A stretch of DNA of 64,000 nucleotides from Streptomyces tuirus (GCF_014701095.1 NZ_AP023439.1:4576001-4640000); one strand, 5' to 3'; shown: positions 45,071-53,775, numbered from the stretch's first letter. Notes: generated by a model not told the origin, from the sequence alone. A program made the numbers and translations.

Positions 45071-46792
45071 ATGAGCAACGACGGGGGCGGGACGGACGAC
45101 GCCCGGGGCCGGCTGGTCGGCGGGCGGTACCGGCTGATCGAGCGCATCGGCTCCGGCGGCACCGGCACCGTCTGGCGGGCCCACGACGAACGCGCCCAGT
45201 GTGAAGTCGCGGTCAGACAGCCCCGGTTGCCGGGCGGTCCGGACGGCGAGGCCCATCGGCGGGCGGCCCACCGGCTCCACCGCGAGGCCCGGGCCGCGGC
45301 CCGTGTCGACCACCCCGCCGCCGTCACCATCCACGACGTGGTCGTCGAGGCCGAGCAGCGGGACGAACGACCCGGCCCCGTGGGCCCCGACGAACTCGAC
45401 GCGACCGAGACGCTCGACGGGCTGCCGTGGATCGTCATGGAGCTGGTGCCCGGCGAGTCCCTGCGCGAGGCGCTCCGCCGCGGCCCGGTCGACGTGCGCG
45501 AAGCCGCCCGGATCGGTCTCGCCGTGCTCGGTGCCCTGCGCGCCGCGCACTCCGTCGGCATCGTGCACCGGGACGTGAAGCCCGCCCATGTGCTGCTCGG
45601 CCCGCACGGGCGGGTGGTCGTCACCGACTTCGGCATCGCCCATGTCCAGGGCGAGGGCTCCCGCACGGCGGGCGGGGAGTCGGCCGGGGACTCGCTGGAG
45701 TTCGTCGCGCCCGAGCGGGTGTCCGGCCGCATCGCGGGGCCCGCGTCCGACCTGTGGTCGCTGGGTGCCCTGCTGTACACGGCCGTCGAGGGCTCGTCCC
45801 CGTTCCTGCGGGTCACGCCGGAGGCCACGCTAGCCGCGGTCCTCGCCGCCGAGCCGCCCGAACCGACGCGGGCCGGCCCCCTCGGGCCGCTGATCGCCCG
45901 ACTGCTGGGCCCGGACCCCGAACAGCGGCCGGCCGCCGAGGAGGTCGCGAAGGACCTGGAGGCGGCGGCGGGTCCGGTACCGGACCCGACACCGGCACCA
46001 GCACCGGCACCGGCACCGGCATTGACACCGACGCCGGCCGTGCGGCCGCAGCCGACCGAACCCATACGCACCCCGGACGACTCGGTATCCGCCGGTCAGC
46101 CCGACCCGATACCCGCCACCGCGCCCTCGCAACACCCCGCCCCCGCGCTCGCAGCCCAGGACGGTCCCTCGCCCGCCGCCCAGGACAGCCCCCCGCCCGC
46201 CCCGCCCGCCCCTCGCCAGAGCCTCCTCCGCCCCGGCCCCCTCGCCCTCCTTTCCGCGTTGCTCGCCGGGGGCATAGGGGCCGTCACCCAACTCGCGCAG
46301 CCCGGCAGCGCGGAGAGCGCCGGGCGGGCCGCCGGCGTGGCCGACGCCTGGGTTCCGCACCACGAGCCGGACATGGCCGCCGTACTCCACCTCCCGCCCC
46401 ACTACCGCCCGCTCGGCCGGACGGGCAGCGCGACCGACCAGCCCCGCACCGTGCTCTACGCCGACGAACGGACCGGCACGATCCAGGTCCGTCTCCTCTC
46501 CTGGGACAGCGCCCCGTCCATCCCGATGGACCAGGCCGGGAAGGCGCACGGCGCCCCAGGGGAAACGCGCTACACCCGCACCACCGTCCAGGGCCGGGAA
46601 GCCGCCCTCGCCGACACCACGTACCTCCGGGGCGACACCCCGAGGCGGGTCATGCGGCTGATCGCCCGCACCGGCGACGACCGCATGTACGAACTGCGCG
46701 TCGACATGCCCAGGGGCACGCCGGAGGAGGAGGAAGGCACCTCGGTGTTCGAGGGGGCCCGGGCGCGGCTCGGCGGCGCCCCGGGATCGTGA
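45071..46792 (+). CDS. Membrane kinase homologue, probably inactive, cluster gene 6
   Basis: This is a 573-residue relative of gene 5. The glycine loop (GSGGTGTVWRA), HRD aspartate D168 and DFG remain. However, the VAVK lysine is R49 (VAVRQPRL) and the HRDxKxxN asparagine is H173 (HRDVKPAHVLL); gene 5 has K and N at these sites. The activation segment is also unusual (GGESAGDSLEFVAPERV instead of GSPEYIAPERV), and an insert of about 20 residues lies near QRDERPGPVGPDELD. A proline/alanine-rich linker, a hydrophobic segment at about 386-402 and an extracellular domain (VPHHEPDMAAVLHLPPHYRP) follow. It is likely a pseudokinase or a very weak kinase. Confidence 0.9.
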   Translation: MSNDGGGTDDARGRLVGGRYRLIERIGSGGTGTVWRAHDERAQCEVAVRQPRLPGGPDGEAHRRAAHRLHREARAAARVDHPAAVTIHDVVVEAEQRDERPGPVGPDELDATETLDGLPWIVMELVPGESLREALRRGPVDVREAARIGLAVLGALRAAHSVGIVHRDVKPAHVLLGPHGRVVVTDFGIAHVQGEGSRTAGGESAGDSLEFVAPERVSGRIAGPASDLWSLGALLYTAVEGSSPFLRVTPEATLAAVLAAEPPEPTRAGPLGPLIARLLGPDPEQRPAAEEVAKDLEAAAGPVPDPTPAPAPAPAPALTPTPAVRPQPTEPIRTPDDSVSAGQPDPIPATAPSQHPAPALAAQDGPSPAAQDSPPPAPPAPRQSLLRPGPLALLSALLAGGIGAVTQLAQPGSAESAGRAAGVADAWVPHHEPDMAAVLHLPPHYRPLGRTGSATDQPRTVLYADERTGTIQVRLLSWDSAPSIPMDQAGKAHGAPGETRYTRTTVQGREAALADTTYLRGDTPRRVMRLIARTGDDRMYELRVDMPRGTPEEEEGTSVFEGARARLGGAPGS

Positions 46793-46937
46793 AAGTCCGG
46801 ATCACCTCAACCGGTCAGCGCACAACGTCCTGATCAGCGTGTTTGTTGCCAGCAGTCACTGGCGTCGTGTGTGCACTCGGTGAAGCCGTATTACCGACGG
46901 GTACCCAAAGCCTGCGTCGCGGCATACTCTGCGCCTC

Positions 46938-48575
46938 ATGACGGACGCGCAGGCCGCCGAGAAGACGGCAGAGACCGGCACGGCACAGACCGGCACGAAC
47001 CCCCTCGCCCCCGCCCCGGAGGGCGCCCGCACCGCCGCGGACGTGGTCACGCCCGAGCTGGTCGCCCAGCTCACCAAGGGCGTCGCCGGCTCCGGCCGGA
47101 CCGCCAACCACACGCCGTTCACCGGCGAGAAGCTGGCCGACCTCCCCGAGTCGACGCCCGAGGACGTGGCGAAGGCCTTCGAGGCGGCCCGGGCCGCGCA
47201 GCGCGTGTGGGCGCAGACCCCCGTACGGCAGCGCGCCGCCGTCCTGCTCCGCTTCCACGACCTGGTGCTGGAGCGTCAGGCCGAGGTGCTCGACCTCATC
47301 CAGCTGGAGACCGGCAAGGCCCGGCTGCACGCCCACGAGGAGGTCCAGGCCGTCGCGGTCGCCGCCCGGCACTACGGCCGCAAGGCCCCCGCCTACCTCC
47401 GGCCCAAGCGGCACGCCGGCGCCATGCCGACCCTGACGAAGGTCACCGAACTGCGCCACCCGCGCGGTGTCGTCGGCCAGATCGCCCCCTGGAACTACCC
47501 CCTGGAGCTGTCGGTCGGCGACGCGCTCCCGGCCTTCGTCGCGGGCAACGCCGTCGTCATGAAGCCGGACACGGAGACCTGCCTGACCGCCCTGTGGGCC
47601 CGTGACCTGCTGATCGAGGCCGGCCTGCCCGCCGAGGTCTTCCAGATCGTCCTCGGCGACGGCCCGGTCGTCGGCCCCGAGGTCGTCCGGCACGCCGACT
47701 ACGTCTCCTTCACCGGCTCCACCCGCACCGGCCGCGAGGTCGCCCAGGGCGCGGCGGCCCGGCTGGTGGGCGTCTCCCTCGAACTCGGCGGCAAGAACGC
47801 CATGCTGGTCCTGGAGGACGCCGACCTCGAGAAGGCCGCGGCCGGCGCCGTCCGCGCCTGTTTCTCCTCCGCCGGCCAGCTCTGCATCTCCATCGAGCGG
47901 CTCTACGTCCACGAGTCGATCGCGGACGCCTTCCTGGAGCGCTTCGCCGCCCGCACGAAGGCCATGCGCCTCGGCACGTCCCTGGCGTACGGCGCCGACA
48001 TGGGTTCCCTGGTCGGCGAGCGCCAGCTCGAGACGGTCACGCGGCACGTGGAGGAGGCCGTCGCCAAGGGCGCGAAGGTCGTCGCGGGCGGTGTGGCACG
48101 CCCCGACATCGGCCCGTACTTCTTCGAGCCCACGATCCTCGACGGGGTCGTCACGGACATGTCCGTCTGCGGCGAGGAGACCTTCGGCCCGGTCGTGTCG
48201 GTCTACCGCTTCACCGACGAGGACGAGGTCATAGAGCGCGCCAACGCCACGGCGTACGGCCTGAACTCCTCGGTCTGGACGAAGAACGGCCGCCGCGGCC
48301 AGGAGGTCGCCGCCCGCCTGCGCACCGGCACGGTCAACATCAACGACGGTTACGCCCCCGCCTACGGCAGCGTCCAGTCCCCGATGGGCGGCATGAAGGA
48401 CTCCGGCCTCGGCCGCCGCCACGGCTCCGAGGGCATCCTCAAGTACACCGAGGCCCAGACGGTCGCCCATCAGCGCGTGCTCCCCATGGCCCCCTCGCTG
48501 GGCATGGACGACGAGAAGTACGCCCAGTTCATGAGCAGGAGCCTGCGCCTGATGAAGGCGTTCCGGTTCCGGTAG
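46938..48575 (+). CDS. gabD2: Succinate-semialdehyde dehydrogenase
   Basis: This is an aldehyde dehydrogenase of 545 residues that oxidises succinic semialdehyde to succinate. The general base is E282 in LELGGKN, the nucleophile C316 in SSAGQLCIS, the cofactor region NYPLELSVGDALPAF, and VSFTGSTRTGREV is the coenzyme loop. The substrate call follows the subfamily pattern and is not proven by the motifs. A CATACT -10-like box ends 9 bases before ATG 46938 and no ribosome site is visible, so a leaderless start is possible. The GMC gene follows 37 bases after the stop and is probably cotranscribed. Confidence 0.9.
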   Translation: MTDAQAAEKTAETGTAQTGTNPLAPAPEGARTAADVVTPELVAQLTKGVAGSGRTANHTPFTGEKLADLPESTPEDVAKAFEAARAAQRVWAQTPVRQRAAVLLRFHDLVLERQAEVLDLIQLETGKARLHAHEEVQAVAVAARHYGRKAPAYLRPKRHAGAMPTLTKVTELRHPRGVVGQIAPWNYPLELSVGDALPAFVAGNAVVMKPDTETCLTALWARDLLIEAGLPAEVFQIVLGDGPVVGPEVVRHADYVSFTGSTRTGREVAQGAAARLVGVSLELGGKNAMLVLEDADLEKAAAGAVRACFSSAGQLCISIERLYVHESIADAFLERFAARTKAMRLGTSLAYGADMGSLVGERQLETVTRHVEEAVAKGAKVVAGGVARPDIGPYFFEPTILDGVVTDMSVCGEETFGPVVSVYRFTDEDEVIERANATAYGLNSSVWTKNGRRGQEVAARLRTGTVNINDGYAPAYGSVQSPMGGMKDSGLGRRHGSEGILKYTEAQTVAHQRVLPMAPSLGMDDEKYAQFMSRSLRLMKAFRFR

Positions 48576-48612
48576 ACGACGCTCGCTCAGCCACTCGAAG
48601 GGGAGACGGCAC

Positions 48613-50403
48613 GTGCCACAGGACGCTTACGACTACGACGTCATCGTCGTGGGTTCCGGCTTCGGCGGCTCGGTGACCGCCCTGCGCCTCACTGAAAAGG
48701 GATACAAGGTCGGCGTCCTGGAGGCCGGCCGCCGCTTCACCCGCGAGACCCTCCCGAAGAACTCCTGGGACCTCAAGAAGTACCTCTGGGCCCCGAAGCT
48801 CGGCATGTACGGCATCCAGCGCATCCATCTGCTGGGCAACGTCATGGTGCTGGCCGGCGCGGGCGTCGGCGGCGGCTCCCTGAACTACGCCAACACCCTC
48901 TACGTCCCGCCGAAGCCGTTCTTCGAGGACCCCCAGTGGCGTGACATCACCGACTGGCAGGAGGAGCTGGCGCCGTACTACGACCAGGCCCGGCGCATGC
49001 TGGGCGTACGGCTCAACCCGACCATGACCCCCTCCGACGTCCATCTGAAGGCGGCGGCGGAGCGCATGGGCTGCGGCGACTCCTTCCACATGGCCCCGGT
49101 CGGCGTCTTCTTCGGCGACGGCGAGGACGCCGACGGCTCGGCGAAGGCCAAGCCGGGCCAGGAGGTGCCCGACCCGTACTTCGGCGGTGCGGGCCCCTCC
49201 CGCAAGGCCTGCGCGGAGTGCGGCGAGTGCATGACCGGCTGCCGCCACGGCGCGAAGAACACCCTCAACGAGAACTACCTGTACCTCGCCGAGAAGGCCG
49301 GCGCGGTCGTCCACCCCATGACCACGGTCGTGTCGGTCACCGACGACTCCCGTGGTGGCTACGCCGTCGCCACCCAGCCCACCGACGGCCGCGGCAAGAA
49401 CAAGGGCCGCACCTACACGGCCCAGCGGGTGGTCCTCGCCGCCGGCACCTACGGCACCCAGACCCTGCTGCACCGCATGAAGGCGGGCGGCCTGCTGCCG
49501 CACCTCTCGGACAGGCTGGGCGAGCTGACCCGCACCAACTCCGAGGCCCTGGTCGGCGCCCAGACCGACGACCGGCGCTACCGCAAGGCGCACGGCGCGC
49601 CCAAGGCCGACTTCACCCGGGGCGTGGCCATCACGTCCTCCATCCACCCCGACGAAAACACCCACATCGAGCCGGTCCGCTACGGCAAGGGCTCCAACTC
49701 GATGGGCGGCCTGTCCATCCTTCAGGTGCCGTACGCGGGGACGAACTCGGGCACCTCGCGGGTCCTGGGCTTCCTCGCCAACGCGGTGAAGCACCCGGTG
49801 CTGGTGCTGCGCTCCCTGTCGAACCGCCGCTGGTCGGAGCGGACCATCATCGGCCTGGTGATGCAGTCGCTGGACAACTCCCTGACGACCTACGTGAAAC
49901 CGTCGGGTGTCGGCCGCGGCCTGCTCACCGCCCGCCAGGGCCACGGCGCCCCCAACCCCAAGCAGATCAAGGCCGCCACGGAGGGGGCGTCGGCACTCGC
50001 CGCCGAGATCAACGGCTTCGCCGGCTCCAACGTCGGCGAGTTGATGGGCACCCCGCTCACCGCCCACTTCCTGGGCGGCTGTCCGATCGGAGACTCCCGC
50101 GAGTCCGGCGTGATCGACCCGTACCACCGCCTCTACGGCCACCCCGGCATCTCGGTCGTCGACGGCGCCGCGGTCTCCGCCAACCTGGGCGTCAACCCGT
50201 CCCTCACCATCACGGCCCAGGCCGAGCGGGCGATGTCGTACTGGCCCAACAAGGGAGAGGAGGACCCGCGCCCGCAGCAGGGCACCTACGAGCGTCTCCA
50301 GCCCGTCGAGCCCAAGTCCCCGGCGGTCCCGGCGGAGGCGTTCGGCGCGCTGCGGCTGCCGTTCCTCGGAATGCCGGCCGTGCCGCCGAAGCCCAAGGGC
50401 TGA
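48613..50403 (+). CDS. GMC-family FAD oxidoreductase with four-cysteine motif
   Basis: This is a 596-residue glucose-methanol-choline-type flavoenzyme. The FAD site is VIVVGSGFGGSVTALRL, the GGGSLNYANTLYVP loop is family-typical, and the C-terminal region has GGCPIGDSRESGVIDP with HPGISVVDGAAVSANLGVNP. A motif C200-x2-C203-x2-C206-x3-C210 (ACAECGECMTGCRH) resembles a [4Fe-4S] ligand set and is conserved in several cholesterol-oxidase-like relatives, to my recollection. The substrate may be a sterol or alcohol. GTG 48613 follows GGGGAG. A strong terminator follows. Confidence 0.9.
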   Translation: MPQDAYDYDVIVVGSGFGGSVTALRLTEKGYKVGVLEAGRRFTRETLPKNSWDLKKYLWAPKLGMYGIQRIHLLGNVMVLAGAGVGGGSLNYANTLYVPPKPFFEDPQWRDITDWQEELAPYYDQARRMLGVRLNPTMTPSDVHLKAAAERMGCGDSFHMAPVGVFFGDGEDADGSAKAKPGQEVPDPYFGGAGPSRKACAECGECMTGCRHGAKNTLNENYLYLAEKAGAVVHPMTTVVSVTDDSRGGYAVATQPTDGRGKNKGRTYTAQRVVLAAGTYGTQTLLHRMKAGGLLPHLSDRLGELTRTNSEALVGAQTDDRRYRKAHGAPKADFTRGVAITSSIHPDENTHIEPVRYGKGSNSMGGLSILQVPYAGTNSGTSRVLGFLANAVKHPVLVLRSLSNRRWSERTIIGLVMQSLDNSLTTYVKPSGVGRGLLTARQGHGAPNPKQIKAATEGASALAAEINGFAGSNVGELMGTPLTAHFLGGCPIGDSRESGVIDPYHRLYGHPGISVVDGAAVSANLGVNPSLTITAQAERAMSYWPNKGEEDPRPQQGTYERLQPVEPKSPAVPAEAFGALRLPFLGMPAVPPKPKG

Positions 50404-50414
50404 GCGAGAGCGGA

Positions 50415-50466
50415 ACACAGAAGAGGGACCTGCGCCCCCCTCCGAGCGCAGGTCCCTCTTCTGTGT
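50415..50466 (+). terminator. Bidirectional terminator after the GMC gene
   Basis: A 21-base-pair perfect stem joins 50415-50435 to 50446-50466 with a 10-base loop. It lies between the GMC stop (50403) and the end of the opposite-strand surface protein (50495), so it should stop both. Confidence 0.92.
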
Positions 50467-50494
50467 GGTGCAACGGCCTGCCGGCCGCTACGGC

Positions 50495-51505
50495 TTAGGC
50501 CTGGACGCCGGCCTTGCGGCGACGGACCACGAAGATCGCACCGGCACCGGCGACGACCGCGGCACCACCGACGAGGCTGATCATCGGCAGGGCAGAACTG
50601 GAGCCGGTCTCGGCGAGGTTGCCCTCGACCTCGATCGGCTTGGCCTCGCCCTGAGGCCTGATGTCCTTCGGCGGCTTCTGGCCCGACGGCTTGGAGTCGT
50701 CCACGTCGCCCGGCTCCGAGCCCGCCTTGAGGATCTGGAACGGGTAGACGTCGCCGTTCTCGAAGCAGTCGCCGTCGCTCGTGTCGTAGCCACCGGCGGC
50801 GATCGCCAGGCTGTCGCCCACGGGCGCGCCGGCGTCGATCTTCACGCGCAGGTCGATGCTGACCTTCTGGCCGGCGTCGAGCGGGAACTCACCGAAGAAG
50901 AACCCGTTGTTGAAGCCCGTGTCCGCGAAGTCGTTGGTCCACTTGCCCGTGCTCGGGTTGCGGTACTCGAAGTGCGCGTACTTGTCGAAGAGCTGGTCCT
51001 CCTCGGACTCCAGGTCCCCGAGGGAGAACGCGGTGGCCATGACCTGCAGGGACTCGATGTCCGTCGTGCTGGTGTTCTTGACGTTGAACTTGAACGTCTT
51101 CCAGCCGCTGCCTGCGACGATCTTCTCCGGGAAGCCGGACAGGCCCACGGAGATGTTCGCCTCCTCGCAGTCCGAGGGTTCCTCGTCGTCACCGTCGGAG
51201 GGCTCGCTCGGAGTGACGGAGGCCGACGCCGAAGCGCTGGCGGATGTCGACGCACTGGCCGACGTGGACGCGGTGGCCTCGGGAGCGGACTCGCTCGCGG
51301 ACACGCTCGGGCTCGGCGTCGTCTCGGCGGGCGTGGACTCGGTCGCGGACGGCGAGGCCGACGTCTCGGGAGCGGACTCGCTCACCGACGTGCTCGGCGT
51401 GGGCGTCGTTTCGTCGGTCGCGTACGCGGCCGGTGCCGCGAGCAGTGCCACCGGGGCTATGACCGCCGTAGCGGCCGCTGCTGCCATGGCGCGGCGAAGC
51501 TTCAT
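50495..51505 (-). CDS. Sortase-anchored surface protein (LAETG)
   Basis: This is a 336-residue secreted protein. The signal peptide is residues 1-29 (AMAAAAATAVIAPVALLAAP). A Ser/Thr/Ala-rich low-complexity region (to about residue 105) is followed by a folded beta-type domain (ANISVGLSGFPEKIVAGSGW to KIDAGAPVGDSLAIAAGGYD). The C-terminus has the sorting signal LAETG, a hydrophobic span (LPMISLVGGAAVVAGAGAIF) and the basic RRRK tail. LAxTG is the class E sortase motif of Streptomyces. ATG 51505 has GAGG about 10 bases upstream. Confidence 0.93.
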   Translation of the reverse strand: MKLRRAMAAAAATAVIAPVALLAAPAAYATDETTPTPSTSVSESAPETSASPSATESTPAETTPSPSVSASESAPEATASTSASASTSASASASASVTPSEPSDGDDEEPSDCEEANISVGLSGFPEKIVAGSGWKTFKFNVKNTSTTDIESLQVMATAFSLGDLESEEDQLFDKYAHFEYRNPSTGKWTNDFADTGFNNGFFFGEFPLDAGQKVSIDLRVKIDAGAPVGDSLAIAAGGYDTSDGDCFENGDVYPFQILKAGSEPGDVDDSKPSGQKPPKDIRPQGEAKPIEVEGNLAETGSSSALPMISLVGGAAVVAGAGAIFVVRRRKAGVQA

Positions 51506-51526
51506 GAAGACCTCGGAGAGTCCGGG

Positions 51527-51547
51527 CGTACCGCAGGATGCGGTACG
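51527..51547 (-). other. Hairpin in the 5' leader of the surface protein gene
   Basis: CGTACCGCA-GGA-TGCGGTACG is a perfect 9-base-pair stem 21 bases before the start codon, on the transcript of the LAETG gene. It could be a control or mRNA-stability hairpin. Confidence 0.55.
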
Positions 51548-51682
51548 AACGTTGGGGGAGGCCTCCGCGTGTGGGGCGCGGGAGTGGCCCTTGATTCAGC
51601 AGGTTTGATCCGTGAAACCTGTGAATGGTTGTGCTGGCATTCACGGAATTTTTATGTGGGCTGAGTCACACACAAGACCTTC

Positions 51683-51712
51683 TTGTGAAGGCGCTCACCA
51701 CCCGCTTAGATC
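51683..51712 (+). promoter_or_regulatory. Predicted promoter of the gene at 51721
   Basis: TTGTGA (51683-51688) and TTAGAT/TAGATC (51706-51712) are 17-18 bases apart. The expected transcription start, about 51718-51721, coincides with the GTG, and no ribosome site is present. Confidence 0.45.
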
Positions 51713-51720
51713 TTTGCTTC

Positions 51721-52863
51721 GTGTCTGAAAAGCCGTCCGACGATCAGCCGTCGGCCTCGGAGATCCCCGACGACGTCTGGGAGCAGTTCACCCGTGACAC
51801 CGAGCGGGACATCCGTTCCTCCGCCCCGAAGGAGCCGTCTGCCCGGGCCCGCATGGTGACCGAGCGCCTGCGTGAGCAGGACGCCCGGGGTGAGGTGCCT
51901 CCGGGGTGGCGAACGGGCCCCGCCTGGCAGGAGATGAACGGCCGTGCGACCCGGCGCCGCAAGCTGTGGACCGTCCTCGGCGTGGCGGTCGCCGCCGCCG
52001 TCGCGCTGGTGGCCCTGAAGCCGTCGCTGCTGCCCGGCGACCCCTTCGGTACCGGGGAGTCCGGGGCCGCCGAGGCCTCACCGCTGCCCGACGAGACGGC
52101 GGCGCCCACCGCAGCACCGGGTGCGTCGGACCCCGAAACCCCCACTCTGGACCGGCCCTTCGCCGGCTCCCCGGCCGAGCGCTGGGCCGACGGCGAGGCC
52201 GGCATCGTCCTGCCGGAGGCGAAGGCCGTCGGCGCGGTCTCCGCGGAGCGGGTGGAACAGGCGCTGAAACTGACGAAGAAGCTGCTGGTGGGGGCCAACC
52301 TCGACCCGAACACCGTCCGCGGTGCCCGCCCCGGGGCCGCGCTCTCCCTGCTCGACCCCAAGCAGCCCGGGCTCCTCGACGACCTCGGCACCGGACTGCG
52401 CTCCCCGAGCAGGAAGCACGACCCGGTGACTCTGTTCAGCCGCTTCGACCCCGGCGAGGTGCGGCCGGCCGGTGACGTGATCAAGACCCGCGGGCGCATG
52501 ACGTTCAAGAAGGGCACGCAGGGAGGCGTGGCGGTGCGCGCCGACTACACCTTCGTCTACCCGGTCGTCCGGGCGGACGGCCCCACCGAGGTCACCCGCA
52601 CCATCGTGCGCCGGGTCCTCGACGTCGAAGTCGCCGACCCCGCCCGCTACGAGGTGACCCCCGGCCGCCTGCTCCTGATGAACTACGACCAGGAGATAGG
52701 CAACTCCTCCTGCTTCGTCTACGACGGCTATCTGCACCCGGAGTTCCCGTCGAGCAGGTCCGAGGGCCCCGACCCGAGCGGCCCGGCGACGGACCCGTAC
52801 GACCGGAGCAGGCCCGTCGAGCACAACGACGAGGGCGACTGCGGCACGCTGACCCGCACCTGA
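51721..52863 (+). CDS. Membrane-anchored protein of unknown function
   Basis: This is a 380-residue protein. A charged cytoplasmic N-terminal part (residues 1-80) precedes one transmembrane segment (TVLGVAVAAAVALVALKPSL), then an exported domain with no family I recognise. Features include KLLVGANLDPNTVRGARPGA, DPVTLFSRFDPGEVRPAGDV and LLLMNYDQEIGNSSCFVYDG. Two cysteines (NSSCFVYD, EGDCGTLTRT) may form a disulfide. GTG 51721 is the likely start, possibly on a leaderless mRNA. It is read divergently from the LAETG gene and ends before a terminator. Confidence 0.8.
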   Translation: MSEKPSDDQPSASEIPDDVWEQFTRDTERDIRSSAPKEPSARARMVTERLREQDARGEVPPGWRTGPAWQEMNGRATRRRKLWTVLGVAVAAAVALVALKPSLLPGDPFGTGESGAAEASPLPDETAAPTAAPGASDPETPTLDRPFAGSPAERWADGEAGIVLPEAKAVGAVSAERVEQALKLTKKLLVGANLDPNTVRGARPGAALSLLDPKQPGLLDDLGTGLRSPSRKHDPVTLFSRFDPGEVRPAGDVIKTRGRMTFKKGTQGGVAVRADYTFVYPVVRADGPTEVTRTIVRRVLDVEVADPARYEVTPGRLLLMNYDQEIGNSSCFVYDGYLHPEFPSSRSEGPDPSGPATDPYDRSRPVEHNDEGDCGTLTRT

Positions 52864-52893
52864 GCCGAGTCGTGCGCCCCGCTCGAGCAGAGC

Positions 52894-52928
52894 GAAGGGC
52901 CCTGCGGGGTGGAGCCGCAGGGCCCTTC
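52894..52928 (+). terminator. Terminator after the anchored protein gene
   Basis: Arms GAAGGGCCCTGCGG (52894-52907) and CCGCAGGGCCCTTC (52915-52928) form a 14-base-pair stem around a 7-base loop, followed by TTCTCG, 31 bases past the stop at 52863. Confidence 0.88.
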
Positions 52929-53404
52929 TTCTCGTTAGCACCGACGTCAGGGCAGCGCCGGTGCCTGGAAGCGGCGCCGGGGGGTAGCGCCGCTGGTCTG
53001 TACCTTTGACGATCGGGGCAATGCGGGTGTCCGCGGGGGGACTTGGACTGTGTACGCATCGTGCTGGATGAACGCGGCGCCCGCAACCGTTTGACCCAGA
53101 CTTGTGCATTTATGCAAGGTCCGCCGGTCGGCCCCGGGCGTCCCCGGAGCCGACCGTTCTCTTGGGTGACCGGGCTGCTGTCCCCTGCCGTCCGGTCACT
53201 TCCCTGGAGCGAGGTCCCACGACGCACGGCACGATCCGTGCGTCTCATCGCCCCAGTGAGCCACGCGTGGTTCTCTCGGGTCCGCGCCTGGCTGGCACGG
53301 ACACCGGGACCAACGAAAGGGTCCCGGGGCGGTCACGCGCCGTACGGGTGAGAAGGATGCGCACGTCTGTCCTGGGAACAGGGACCCGGGCCCGGGCGGG
53401 GGCG
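52929..53404. other. 476-base gene-free region with successive hairpins
   Basis: I see no convincing gene. Four perfect hairpins lie in order: GGTCGGC/GCCGACC (53126-53132, 53149-53155), GTGACCGG/CCGGTCAC (53166-53173, 53192-53199), GACGCACGG/CCGTGCGTC (53221-53229, 53236-53244) and CCGGGACC/GGTCCCGG (53304-53311, 53320-53327). A TTGACC -35-like box is at 53091-53096, with no clear -10. The series could be a structured RNA or the 3' region of the chorismate mutase transcript. Strand is undetermined. Confidence 0.4.
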
Positions 53405-53686
53405 TCAGATCTTGCCGCGGCACAGCTCCAGCAGGGTCATCGCGAGCGCGGTGCCCGGCTTGCCCAGCGCCTCCCTGTAGTGGCCGAGGACGTCCATCTC
53501 GCGGGAGAGGTTCACACGCCGGCCGCCGGAGGCGATCCGCGCCTCCTGGATGACGGCGGACACGGCCACCCGTTCCTGGATCAGGCCGATGATCCGGTCG
53601 TCGAGCGCGTCGATCCGCTCGCGCGCGCCGCTGATCACGTCGGCGGCCTCGGGAGTACGGGCGCCGGTCACGTCGATGGTGGTCAC
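53405..53686 (-). CDS. Chorismate mutase (AroQ type)
   Basis: The enzyme turns chorismate into prephenate for phenylalanine and tyrosine. The 93-residue protein has the all-helical AroQ pattern: ISGARERIDALDDRIIGLIQ, ERVAVSAVIQEARI and REMDVLGHYREALGKPGTAL. GTG 53686 has AGGAG 7 bases upstream, giving MTTIDVTGAR. It stands alone, not fused to prephenate dehydratase. A leader peptide and terminator-like hairpin lie upstream on the same strand, suggesting attenuation by charged Phe or Tyr tRNA. Confidence 0.9.
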   Translation of the reverse strand: MTTIDVTGARTPEAADVISGARERIDALDDRIIGLIQERVAVSAVIQEARIASGGRRVNLSREMDVLGHYREALGKPGTALAMTLLELCRGKI

Positions 53687-53740
53687 AGGGGGCTCCTCTC
53701 GGGGTGAGGCTGCCCCGGGGCGGCAGGGCCCGGACGACGA

Positions 53741-53775
53741 CAGGCGCCCCGGGCCTTGTCGGCCCGGGGCGCCTG
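53741..53775 (-). terminator. Terminator-like hairpin in the chorismate mutase leader
   Basis: A perfect 15-base-pair stem (CAGGCGCCCCGGGCC at 53741-53755 with its complement at 53761-53775) has a 5-base loop. It sits between the leader peptide and the chorismate mutase start. It is not followed by a good T run. Confidence 0.65.

Noticed and set aside
53126..53327. Known riboswitch (cobalamin or cyclic di-AMP type)
   Set aside because: The conserved cores I know for those classes are absent; only simple stems are seen.
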